From assembly GCA_947631175.1 (NCBI GenBank), contig CANRKI010000017.1, positions 1-33,593 on the forward strand: a DNA stretch of 33,593 bases, given 5' to 3'. Positions 24,911-32,203 of the stretch are shown here, one piece after another. Position 1 is the stretch's first letter. The number at the start of each line of letters is the position of its first letter. Origin of the DNA: an uncultured Flavobacterium sp. (GTDB lineage Bacteria > Bacteroidota > Bacteroidia > Flavobacteriales > Flavobacteriaceae). The notes beneath the pieces were generated by a model. It had not been told where the DNA came from, did not search any database, and saw only the letters and a list, made by a program, of their open reading frames with translations. A program made the position numbers and the translations under genes.

Positions 24911-25567
24911 TTAATCAAAAGGTACAGCATATAGGACATTTTCACCCCAATTACTACTACCAAAATTTACAATATACCTTGTATGTGAGGTTCCATGGTT
25001 TGTTTTAGATGCCCACAAATAATAAGTTTTAGGAGCCGAAGTATTATTTTCAATAGCAATACTACCTTCCAAAATATTGTATATTGCCGGACCTATTAAA
25101 CCACCAGACATTTGATTAGCAGATAACGGAATCACATCAGGAGTGAATGCTGCCGAGGTGCTACTATCACTTAAATAACAAGTTACCCAAATCGCTTCTG
25201 ATGCTGCTAAAGTACTACTAGCATTCAATAAAAAAATTCCTTTAACAATATAACGTCCTCTTGGTAATGTTATAGAAAGGTTTGTGTATCTTGGCGTATT
25301 AATTTCTGAAATATTTAATCCTGTTACAGGTAAAGTTGTACCAATGATTTCTAACATAAAAGGGCGAGCCCATCGTACTTCTCCATCTTGGTTAACTTTT
25401 AATATCTTATCACTCCCAGAACTTGAGTGTTCTAAGCGTGTATCACCTTTTACATGTAGCATGGCTTCTGGCGTTACAGTTCCAATGCCTATCTGGCTAT
25501 AACCACTCGTTAAAAACAGTAGTAAAGCTGTGTAAATCAATAATTTGTGTTTGATTATTAGATACAT
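24911..25567 (-). CDS. Exported paralogue A of a three-gene family, function unknown
   Basis: A 218-residue exported protein and the first gene of the operon. The signal peptide ends SGYS (about residue 24); the mature start QIGIGTVTPEAMLHVKGDTR is the cleanest copy of the N-terminal motif in the set, followed by KVNQDGEVRWA. The domain then has LSITLPRGRYIVKGIFLLN, IWVTCYLSDSS, NILEGSIAIENN, KTYYLWASK and the end FGSSNWGENVLYAVPFD. It starts 95 bases from the divergent WYL-domain regulator. The GIGT/LHVKG start is known from many secreted or surface proteins in the phylum but says nothing about activity. Confidence 0.8.
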   Translation of the reverse strand: MYLIIKHKLLIYTALLLFLTSGYSQIGIGTVTPEAMLHVKGDTRLEHSSSGSDKILKVNQDGEVRWARPFMLEIIGTTLPVTGLNISEINTPRYTNLSITLPRGRYIVKGIFLLNASSTLAASEAIWVTCYLSDSSTSAAFTPDVIPLSANQMSGGLIGPAIYNILEGSIAIENNTSAPKTYYLWASKTNHGTSHTRYIVNFGSSNWGENVLYAVPFD

Positions 25568-25621
25568 AAATAGTTGCTTTTATACGATAACTAAAATTAC
25601 TCAAATAAATTGTATTTTTAT

Positions 25622-25629
25622 TAAATTTG
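25622..25629 (+). promoter_or_regulatory. Candidate -7 box for the WYL regulator
   Basis: TAAATTTG, a perfect TAnnTTTG, 33 bases before the ATG at 25663. No TTG at the expected distance upstream. The same 95-base divergent interval must hold the promoter of the minus-strand three-gene operon, for which only a one-mismatch TTTATTTG box is visible. Confidence 0.45.
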
Positions 25630-25662
25630 AGGCGAAATTATTAATTAAAATTATATACAAAA

Positions 25663-26568
25663 ATGACAAAAGACAGATTTTTTAAAAGATATTCTTATAT
25701 TATTAACACTGTTAAGAGAAAGAGGATAAATAGAGAACAATTGTCTTCTGATATTTTGGATCATTTTGATGAATTAGGACATTATTCTACCCGTACTTTG
25801 AGTAGAGATTTGAATGATATTAAATCAATTTTTGGGATAGAAATTATCTTTAATCGCAAACAAGGATACTATGAGTTTTATGATGATGAGATTTTAGATG
25901 AAGATATTGAAAAACAAAAACAACTCGAAGCTTTTCAATACGTTGAAATTGCCAATATGGCTCGAGAATATAATGATATTTTGCTTTTTGAACAACGTAA
26001 ACCCGTTGGTATGGAGTATATTCCGTTAATTCTGGAGGCAATTAAAAACGTAAATATTATTAGTTTTAATTATTTAAAATTCGCAATCTCGGGTACGACA
26101 AGCCGGTTGGTAAAACCTTTAGCACTTAGAGAACACAATTCCAGATGGTATTTAATGGCAGAAGAAGTGAATGCAAACACTAACGTTAGAAAAACTTTTG
26201 GTTTGGATCGTATTTCGAATTTTGAAACTACTTCAGAACATTTTACTTATCCAACAGACTTTGATGTAAAAAAACATTTTGAACATGTTTTTGGTGTTAG
26301 CGAAGAGTTATCTACTAAAATAGAAACGATTTGGTTAAAATTTGATTCAGTTTCCGCAAAATATATCGAAACATTACCACTTCATACCTCTCAAAAAGAA
26401 ATAGAACGAACTGAAGATTACGTTGTTTTTGAATATAAATTATATATCAATCAAGAACTTATACGAGAAATCATAAAAATAGGAAGCGGTGTTGTTGTGT
26501 TACAACCAAAAACATTGAAAAATAACGTGATTGATAAATTGAAGGAAATATTAAATCTGTATGCATAA
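25663..26568 (+). CDS. WYL-domain transcriptional regulator
   Basis: A 301-residue cytoplasmic DNA-binding regulator. Residues 1-70 form a helix-turn-helix of the DeoR/YafY-like type (YSTRTLSRDLNDIKSIFGIEI, split at its turn). The WYL domain (about 120-200) contains the name-giving residues Trp162-Tyr163-Leu164 in SRWYLMAEE. A C-terminal WCX-like extension follows (about 225-301). WYL domains sense ligands, in several cases nucleic acids or nucleotide-like molecules, and often control stress or defence genes. It is divergent from the three-paralogue operon, which is therefore its most likely target (inference). It ends in a hairpin terminator shared with the convergent gene. Confidence 0.92.
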   Translation: MTKDRFFKRYSYIINTVKRKRINREQLSSDILDHFDELGHYSTRTLSRDLNDIKSIFGIEIIFNRKQGYYEFYDDEILDEDIEKQKQLEAFQYVEIANMAREYNDILLFEQRKPVGMEYIPLILEAIKNVNIISFNYLKFAISGTTSRLVKPLALREHNSRWYLMAEEVNANTNVRKTFGLDRISNFETTSEHFTYPTDFDVKKHFEHVFGVSEELSTKIETIWLKFDSVSAKYIETLPLHTSQKEIERTEDYVVFEYKLYINQELIREIIKIGSGVVVLQPKTLKNNVIDKLKEILNLYA

Positions 26569-26598
26569 AAAAAGGAAGTTTTTATACTTCCTTTTTTT
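26567..26598. terminator. Bidirectional terminator between WYL regulator and GLPGLI/PNGase gene
   Basis: AAAAAAAGGAAGT (26567-26579) pairs with ACTTCCTTTTTTT (26586-26598) around a 6-base loop. The arms overlap the stop codons of both convergent genes. Confidence 0.85.
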
Positions 26599-28231
26599 AA
26601 TTCCCTAATAAAACACCGCTAACGTTCCAAAACGATAAATTAGAACCTTCGGGTTCGCCTTGCGGGATTTTTATAGTTATTGTATGCTTTCCTTTGGGTA
26701 AATCGCCTAAAATAATATAATTAGGTTGGGTTATAGTTCCTGGACACCAGTTGGCTCTTGATAAATCTGAGGATGATAAACCATTAGCAAAATTTCCCGA
26801 TGCTGGATTGTACAATCTGTAACTGCCACAATCTACTCGCCATGGAATAAACTCATGAATAAGGGTTGAATTCAAAAAAATGCTATTCTTTTTCTTCAAA
26901 AATTCATCTCCTGTTGTCCAACCCCCATGTCCAGTTGTTGTATATCTCAGGCTTGCATTCTTCACTTCTTCCTTAAGTTCAAAGCTTATTTTCAAACCTT
27001 CTTCCTCTTTAAAAAGTGTAGGATACCCTTGGCCAGCCATTTCTAAAATATTAACCGTATTAAATAATGGTTTTACAAAATTGTAACCAGGGTTGGCACT
27101 CATGTTTTTATGAATAGAAATGTTTAAACTTACATTGTGACCGTTTGCATCATAGTTACCAATATAAGTACCGATAATAACCTCATTATCGCTTAAAAGG
27201 GAGTTAAATTCAGAAATCTCTTGTCGGTAATAAACTTGTTCTCTCCAATTTTTATCTTTAATTGTGATATGATTGAATTTTTTAACCCCAAACGGAGTAA
27301 AAAAGCGCATCAATTCAATATACGGTTCGTAATTAGCTGTACAAACTATCCCTTTGTATTCGTTTTTGTATGCCGGAACTTGATCAATTCCTTTTTCTAA
27401 AGCTGATAAAAATGTGATTTGATTGGATTTTGGAAGAATCACAAAAACACTACCCGTTCGATCATACGCATCTCCTTGCGAAAATGTGGTTAAATCTAAA
27501 AACATTTGGTCGCTACTCGATAGTTTTGGGAATTTTATCTTTTTGGTAATGACTGTTCCGCTTGCGTATTTTGTAATTCCAATTTTAGTTGATTTTTTAT
27601 TACTGAAGTGAATCGTATCATTTTCAAAAACCGTAATGTTTGTAAATCTATTCCTGTAAATCGCGTCATCAAAATCCAATCGATTAAGTAAAGTAATTTC
27701 GTTCGGAACTTTTAAATTGTATTTGTGTTTTTTTAGTTTTGAGATTGATGTTGCTGTTATTTTTTGATTATTGTTTACAACAAACTCCAACACCAAACCT
27801 AAAGTAGATCCGTAATTTCTTGGACTTCCTTTTATATTTAAATCTGTTGTAAACCAAACATCAATGGCGTTCGAGTTTAGCGAGGCTTGCGCTAAAACAC
27901 AATTATAGCCTAATATTTTTTTTGTTTTTGATGTGATTATGAACTTTAAATCACTTTCCAGAATATTGGCTTGCGTGTATATTTTTGTATCGGCGTTTAA
28001 AACCGCTTCTGTTGTAAAAAGATTTTGTTCGTAATTGTAAAAATAATTTAAGGCAGCTTGTTCATTTGGCCGTTCGTTCATTACCAAAGCCATATTTTTA
28101 TTGGCTATAATTTTTTTTGCAAGATTTGAACTTTCTTTATCATTGTAAAACTCCTTGTAGGTGATTTTATAATCTTGAGCATAAGTGCTATAATATAAAA
28201 TAAAACACAATAAAAACAGTAATTTTTTCAT
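26597..28231 (-). CDS. Exported GLPGLI-domain protein fused to a PNGase F-like module
   Basis: A 544-residue exported protein; signal peptide cleaved after STYA (residue 18). Residues about 20-180 look like a GLPGLI-family domain (YKITYKEFYND, ILGYNCVLAQA, GSPRNYGSTLGLVLEF in the GLPGLI position). Residues about 225-390 resemble the N-terminal and 395-544 the C-terminal domain of peptide-N-glycosidase F, which releases N-linked glycans from glycoproteins: TTGHGGWTTGDEF, DCGSYRLYNPASGNF, GLSSSDLSRANWCPGT, IPQGEPEGSNLSFWNVSG. From memory of PNGase F, Asp60 would correspond to Asp257 (AYDRTG) and Glu206 to Glu443 (GDEF); the residue aligning with Glu118 seems not to be Glu. No T9SS domain. It is a single gene, convergent with the WYL regulator. 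Deglycosylation is inferred; the fold assignment is fairly secure. Confidence 0.82.
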   Translation of the reverse strand: MKKLLFLLCFILYYSTYAQDYKITYKEFYNDKESSNLAKKIIANKNMALVMNERPNEQAALNYFYNYEQNLFTTEAVLNADTKIYTQANILESDLKFIITSKTKKILGYNCVLAQASLNSNAIDVWFTTDLNIKGSPRNYGSTLGLVLEFVVNNNQKITATSISKLKKHKYNLKVPNEITLLNRLDFDDAIYRNRFTNITVFENDTIHFSNKKSTKIGITKYASGTVITKKIKFPKLSSSDQMFLDLTTFSQGDAYDRTGSVFVILPKSNQITFLSALEKGIDQVPAYKNEYKGIVCTANYEPYIELMRFFTPFGVKKFNHITIKDKNWREQVYYRQEISEFNSLLSDNEVIIGTYIGNYDANGHNVSLNISIHKNMSANPGYNFVKPLFNTVNILEMAGQGYPTLFKEEEGLKISFELKEEVKNASLRYTTTGHGGWTTGDEFLKKKNSIFLNSTLIHEFIPWRVDCGSYRLYNPASGNFANGLSSSDLSRANWCPGTITQPNYIILGDLPKGKHTITIKIPQGEPEGSNLSFWNVSGVLLGN

Positions 28232-28287
28232 TATAAGTATTGATATTAAGTAGTGATAGCGTAAATGTATTAAATGTTAATGATATT

Positions 28288-29550
28288 ATGAAAGAGGATT
28301 TTTTACATTACTTATGGAGATTTAAGCAAATTGATTTTAATAATCTAAAAACAACGCATGGCTTAAAAATTGAAGTTATAAATTTTGGAACCTACACGCA
28401 ACTACAAGGCCCCGATTTTTTTAATGCCTTGATAAAAATAGATGATCAACTTTGGGCCGGAAATGTTGAGATGCACGTAAAAGCTTCTGATTGGTATATT
28501 CATCATCATGAAATTGATGAAAACTATAAAAATGTAATCTTACATGTGGTTTGGGAAAATGATATTGAAATTTTTAATGCCGCAAATCAAAAAATTCCCA
28601 TTTTGGTTTTAAAAAACTATGTAGATGCTTCATTACTAAAAAAATATAAAAATTTAATCAAATCAAAGTCCTTAATTAATTGCAACAATCAAATCAACCA
28701 AGTGCCGCAATACATTATTTCGAGTTGGAAGGAGCGTTTGTTTCTGGAAAGATTAGAAAACAAAACTGTTTTTATAGAAGAATTAAAACAACAAACCAAT
28801 AGTAATTGGCAACAAATAACCTTTATAACTTTAGCTAAAACTTTTGGTCTTAATACAAACGGTTCGCTTTTTAAACAAATGGCTCACCAAATACCGTATC
28901 ATATTCTTTCAAAAATAAGTTCAAATTTAGTTTCCCTCGAAGCACTTTTTTTTGGTGTTTTACAACTTATCCCTACCGAAGCTGCTACCACATACGAATT
29001 AGAATTAAAAAAGGAATACCAATATTTAAAACATAAATTTAAGCTCGATATTACGTTAAATACTCCGGAGTTTTATAAACATCGACCCGACAATTTCCCT
29101 ACTATTAGATTAGCACAATTGGCATATTTGCTGCATAAACATCAAAATATATTTAGTCTCATAACCGAAGCCAGTTCATTGGACGATTTTTATGCCATTT
29201 TTCAGGTTCAAACCTCGCAATATTGGTGTCATCATTACACTTTTAATAGCGAAAGTGCTTTTAAAATAAAAAAAACGTCAAAAAATTTTATAAATCTACT
29301 CTTAATTAATGCTATTATCCCTTTGTTGTATGTTTACAATAAAGCAATGAATAAAGAAAATATTGATGAATTAATTTATTTTATGGAATTTTTACCGCCA
29401 GAAAATAACAATACTACAAAAATTTTTAATAAATTGCAGTTCCCTATTTCGTCAGCCTTTGATTCGCAAGTGGTTTTACACTTAAAAAAAAATTACTGTG
29501 ATTTAAATAAATGCTTAAATTGTGCTATAGGTAAAAAATTATTAAATTAG
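28288..29550 (+). CDS. DUF2851 family protein
   Basis: A 420-residue cytoplasmic protein of unknown function. The ATG at 28288 begins MKEDFLHYLWRFKQID, the usual start of the family; 16 further upstream codons are rejected. Conserved-looking features are GPDFFNALIKIDDQLWAGN, VEMHVKASDWYIHHHEID, YKNVILHVVWEND and, at the C-terminus, a Cys cluster YCDLNKCLNCAIG (C-x4-C-x2-C) that may bind a metal. The acidic, Trp and His residues in the N-terminal half look like an active site, but no activity is known to me. It is the first gene of a co-directional run with a PspC-like and a helix-hairpin-helix protein, spaced 6 and 11 bases. Confidence 0.88.
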   Translation: MKEDFLHYLWRFKQIDFNNLKTTHGLKIEVINFGTYTQLQGPDFFNALIKIDDQLWAGNVEMHVKASDWYIHHHEIDENYKNVILHVVWENDIEIFNAANQKIPILVLKNYVDASLLKKYKNLIKSKSLINCNNQINQVPQYIISSWKERLFLERLENKTVFIEELKQQTNSNWQQITFITLAKTFGLNTNGSLFKQMAHQIPYHILSKISSNLVSLEALFFGVLQLIPTEAATTYELELKKEYQYLKHKFKLDITLNTPEFYKHRPDNFPTIRLAQLAYLLHKHQNIFSLITEASSLDDFYAIFQVQTSQYWCHHYTFNSESAFKIKKTSKNFINLLLINAIIPLLYVYNKAMNKENIDELIYFMEFLPPENNNTTKIFNKLQFPISSAFDSQVVLHLKKNYCDLNKCLNCAIGKKLLN

Positions 29551-29556
29551 GTCATC

Positions 29557-29784
29557 ATGAGTGTGGTTTCATCAATTCGTCATTATTTCGAAAAAAATGG
29601 ATACGAAGTATGTTCTCGTTTTGCAGAACGTTTAGGTATGCGAGTAGCAACAGTACGGCTGTTTTTTGTATATCTTTCCTTTTTTACCTTAGGTTTAGGT
29701 TTTGGTTTGTATTTAACACTTGCCTTTGTTTTAAAACTTAAGGATTTGGTTTACGCAAAAAGATCTTCTGTTTTTGATCTCTAA
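29557..29784 (+). CDS. PspC-domain small membrane protein
   Basis: A 75-residue protein. The first part, SIRHYFEKNGYEVCSRFAERLGMRVATVRLFFVYLS, with its core near residues 18-40, matches the PspC pattern in which a short amphipathic region leads into a hydrophobic segment (about 33-62, FFVYLSFFTLGLGFGLYLTL). PspC proteins act in membrane-stress sensing; the short flavobacterial forms are uncharacterised. It lies 6 bases after DUF2851 and 11 before the next gene, so the three are probably one operon. Confidence 0.85.
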   Translation: MSVVSSIRHYFEKNGYEVCSRFAERLGMRVATVRLFFVYLSFFTLGLGFGLYLTLAFVLKLKDLVYAKRSSVFDL

Positions 29785-29795
29785 ACAATTAAACT

Positions 29796-30692
29796 ATGAA
29801 AAAAGCCAAAATACCTTCATTTACTAAAAAACAACAACAAGGTATTTTAGCCCTAATAATGCTTATTGTCTTTTCGCAATTTTGCTATTTTTTATATAAA
29901 AACAAAAGTAATACCGATGTTTTAGAGCTGACCGATGAACAAAAAATATGGTTAGCTAACCAAAAAATTGCAGACAGTTTAAAACTTGCAGATACCACAC
30001 AAGCTTATAAAATTTATCCGTTTAATCCCAATTTTATTACTGAATATAAAGGTTATCAATTGGGAATGAAGCTGGTCGAGATTGAAAGGCTTCATGCTTT
30101 TCGTGAACAAAATAAATATGTTAATTCTGCTCAGGAGTTTCAACAAGTAACAAAAGTCTCGGATTCTGTTTTAAACGCTATAAAACCATATTTTAAATTT
30201 CCAGATTGGGTTACTAATAAAAAGAACAAGAATACTTTTCAATCCCAAAACTATACGACCTCTTTTACTGATAAATTTACAAAAGAAGAAATTCAGATTA
30301 AAGATTTTAATCATGCAAGTGTAGATGATTTAATGCTTTTGCCTGGTATTGGTGAAGCTTTTGCTAATCGAATTGTTCAAGAACGCGATAAATACAATGG
30401 TTTTATGACCATCAATCAAATAGATGATATCTGGGGATTATCTCCTCAGGCGATTCAAAACGTAAAAAAGTATTTTATTGTAAAAGATATTTCTTCAATA
30501 AATAAAATAAAAATTAATGAAGCCGCTGTTAGTGAAATCTCGAAACTTCCTTATATTCGCTATAATTTAGCTCGTGATATTGTTATTTACAGAAGTAAGT
30601 ATGGCGACTTTAAATCGGAAAATGAATTAGTAAACGTTTCAAATTTTCCCGCAGATAAAATAGAAACGATAAAATTATATATAATTTTTTAA
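29796..30692 (+). CDS. Membrane-anchored protein with three helix-hairpin-helix repeats (ComEA-like)
   Basis: A 298-residue protein with one N-terminal membrane segment (residues about 16-34, GILALIMLIVFSQFCYFLY) and a periplasmic or otherwise exposed remainder. Three similar units of about 60 residues are visible: 74-134 (FNPNFITEYKGYQLGMK), 170-230 (FNHASVDDLMLLPGIGEAFANR) and 237-297 (INEAAVSEISKLPYIRYNLAR). The middle one holds the canonical LPGIGEAFANRI helix-hairpin-helix used for sequence-independent DNA contact, as in the competence protein ComEA. The outer two are diverged. DNA binding is likely for the middle repeat; involvement in DNA uptake is speculative. Confidence 0.87.
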   Translation: MKKAKIPSFTKKQQQGILALIMLIVFSQFCYFLYKNKSNTDVLELTDEQKIWLANQKIADSLKLADTTQAYKIYPFNPNFITEYKGYQLGMKLVEIERLHAFREQNKYVNSAQEFQQVTKVSDSVLNAIKPYFKFPDWVTNKKNKNTFQSQNYTTSFTDKFTKEEIQIKDFNHASVDDLMLLPGIGEAFANRIVQERDKYNGFMTINQIDDIWGLSPQAIQNVKKYFIVKDISSINKIKINEAAVSEISKLPYIRYNLARDIVIYRSKYGDFKSENELVNVSNFPADKIETIKLYIIF

Positions 30693-30720
30693 GCAATAAA
30701 TAAACAAACTCACATTTAAA

Positions 30721-31863
30721 ATGAATTTTGATTACAATGAAACGCAAGCCATGATTGCTCAGTCTATTCGTGAATTTGCAGAAAAAGAAATTAGACCCAA
30801 CATTATGAAATGGGACGAAGACCAAATTTTTCCGGTTGACTTATTCAAAAAACTTGGAGAAATGGGCTATATGGGCGTTTTAGTTCCAGAAGAATTTGGC
30901 GGTTCAGGTCTTGGTTATCATGAATATATTACTGTGGTAGAAGAAATTTCGAAGGTGGATTCATCTATCGGTTTATCAGTTGCAGCACATAACTCTCTTT
31001 GTACCAATCATATTTTAACTTTTGGTACAGAAGAACAAAAGAAAAAATGGATCCCTAAATTAGCTACTGCAGAATGGATTGGAGCTTGGGGATTAACAGA
31101 ACATAACACAGGATCTGATGCAGGTGGTATGGCAACTACAGCTGTTAAAGACGGAAATGATTGGGTAATTAACGGAGCTAAAAACTTTATTACACACGCT
31201 ATTTCTGGTGACGTTGCAGTTGTTATTGTTCGTACTGGCGAAAAAGGTGACTCTCACGGCATGACAGCTTTTGTTATTGAAAAAGGAACTCCTGGATTTA
31301 CTTCGGGTAAAAAAGAAAATAAATTAGGAATGCGCGCTTCTGAAACTGCAGAGTTAATTTTTGATAATTGTCGCATTCCAGATGCCAACCGTTTAGGTAA
31401 TGTTGGTGAAGGATTTATCCAAGCCATGAAAATTTTAGATGGAGGTCGTATTTCAATCGGAGCTTTATCTTTAGGAATTGCAAAAGGAGCTTACGAAGCA
31501 GCTTTAAAATATTCGAAAGAACGTGTGCAATTTGGAAAACCAATTTCTCAATTCCAGGCAATTGGATTTAAATTAGCTGATATGGCTACAGAAATCGAAG
31601 CGTCTGAATTGTTATTACACAAAGCGGCTTATTTAAAAAACAACCATAAACCAGTTACTAAAATAGGAGCAATGGCTAAAATGTACGCGTCTGAAGTTTG
31701 TGTGAAAGTATCTACAGAAGCAATACAAATACATGGTGGTTACGGATATACTAAGGATTTCCCTGTTGAGAAATTCTACCGTGATTCAAAACTTTGTACA
31801 ATTGGAGAAGGAACAACCGAGATTCAAAAACTAGTTATTTCTAGAAATATTTTAAAAGATTAA
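30721..31863 (+). CDS. Acyl-CoA dehydrogenase
   Basis: A 380-residue flavoenzyme that oxidises acyl-CoA to enoyl-CoA in fatty-acid or branched-chain amino-acid breakdown. N-terminal domain 1-115 ([15 protein letters not shown]), middle beta domain with [14 protein letters not shown] and [12 protein letters not shown], and C-terminal helical domain with [20 protein letters not shown] and [19 protein letters not shown]. The catalytic base is most likely Glu363 in [11 protein letters not shown], the position used by short- and medium-chain enzymes. Length is normal. It is 28 bases after the helix-hairpin-helix gene with no visible terminator between, and 71 bases before rpsU. Chain-length preference cannot be read. 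Confidence 0.95.
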   Translation: MNFDYNETQAMIAQSIREFAEKEIRPNIMKWDEDQIFPVDLFKKLGEMGYMGVLVPEEFGGSGLGYHEYITVVEEISKVDSSIGLSVAAHNSLCTNHILTFGTEEQKKKWIPKLATAEWIGAWGLTEHNTGSDAGGMATTAVKDGNDWVINGAKNFITHAISGDVAVVIVRTGEKGDSHGMTAFVIEKGTPGFTSGKKENKLGMRASETAELIFDNCRIPDANRLGNVGEGFIQAMKILDGGRISIGALSLGIAKGAYEAALKYSKERVQFGKPISQFQAIGFKLADMATEIEASELLLHKAAYLKNNHKPVTKIGAMAKMYASEVCVKVSTEAIQIHGGYGYTKDFPVEKFYRDSKLCTIGEGTTEIQKLVISRNILKD

Positions 31864-31870
31864 TTGTTTT

Positions 31871-31904
31871 TTGTTTTTTAATTAAAATATAAATCCTACC
31901 TTTG
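31871..31904 (+). promoter_or_regulatory. Promoter of rpsU
   Basis: TTG (31871-31873, the end of a T-run), a 23-base spacer and TACCTTTG (31897-31904), a perfect -7 box. The spacer is at the long end of the usual range. The transcript would carry a leader of about 25 bases containing the Shine-Dalgarno sequence. Confidence 0.6.
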
Positions 31905-31917
31905 CAATCCAAATGAG

Positions 31918-31925
31918 AGGAGGTG
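31918..31925 (+). promoter_or_regulatory. Strong Shine-Dalgarno sequence of rpsU
   Basis: AGGAGGTG ends 9 bases before the ATG at 31935 and is fully complementary to the anti-Shine-Dalgarno end of 16S rRNA. Other genes in this window lack anything comparable. It decides the rpsU start against the upstream in-frame GTG at 31923, which lies inside it. Confidence 0.85.
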
Positions 31926-31934
31926 TATGAAAAC

Positions 31935-32129
31935 ATGTTAATTATTCCTATTAAAGACGGTGAAAACATCGATAGAGCGTTAAAACGTTACAAACGTAAA
32001 TTTGACAAAACTAAGGTTGTTAAGCAATTAAGAGCACGTCAACAATTTACTAAGCCATCTGTTCTTAACAGAGCGCAAAAACAAAAAGCTCATTACATTC
32101 AAGGATTAAGAGATTCATTAGAAGCTTAA
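31935..32129 (+). CDS. rpsU: 30S ribosomal protein bS21
   Basis: A 64-residue basic protein, MLIIPIKDGENIDRALKRYK..., with the S21 features RALKRYKRKFDKTKVVKQLR and the C-terminal region RAQKQKAHYIQGLRDSLEA. It binds near the 3' end of 16S rRNA on the small subunit; in Bacteroidota it helps hide the anti-Shine-Dalgarno sequence. The start follows a strong Shine-Dalgarno sequence. It is ended by a hairpin terminator that overlaps the xerC upstream region. The order rpsU, xerC, hpf, tRNA-Thr is usual in flavobacteria. Confidence 0.97.
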   Translation: MLIIPIKDGENIDRALKRYKRKFDKTKVVKQLRARQQFTKPSVLNRAQKQKAHYIQGLRDSLEA

Positions 32130-32152
32130 TTTTTTTATTGAGAAAATATATA

Positions 32153-32197
32153 ACCGTTGGTAACAAGTTTGTAACTTTGTTGCTAACGGTTTTTTTG
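32153..32197 (+). terminator. rpsU terminator, overlapping a candidate xerC promoter
   Basis: A 14-base stem with two G-T pairs (ACCGTTGGTAACAA, 32153-32166, with 32177-32190) and a 10-base loop, followed directly by T7. The loop and right arm contain TAACTTTG (32172-32179), a perfect -7 box, 25 bases before the xerC ATG. Confidence 0.8.
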
Positions 32198-32203
32198 TGT
32201 TTT

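Noticed and set aside
31923..31934. GTG start for rpsU four codons upstream
   Set aside because: It lies within the Shine-Dalgarno sequence and adds residues before the standard bS21 start MLIIPIKDGE.
32138..32203. N-terminal extension of XerC from the TTG at 32138
   Set aside because: These codons translate the rpsU terminator and its loop; XerC proteins normally begin close to the chosen ATG.
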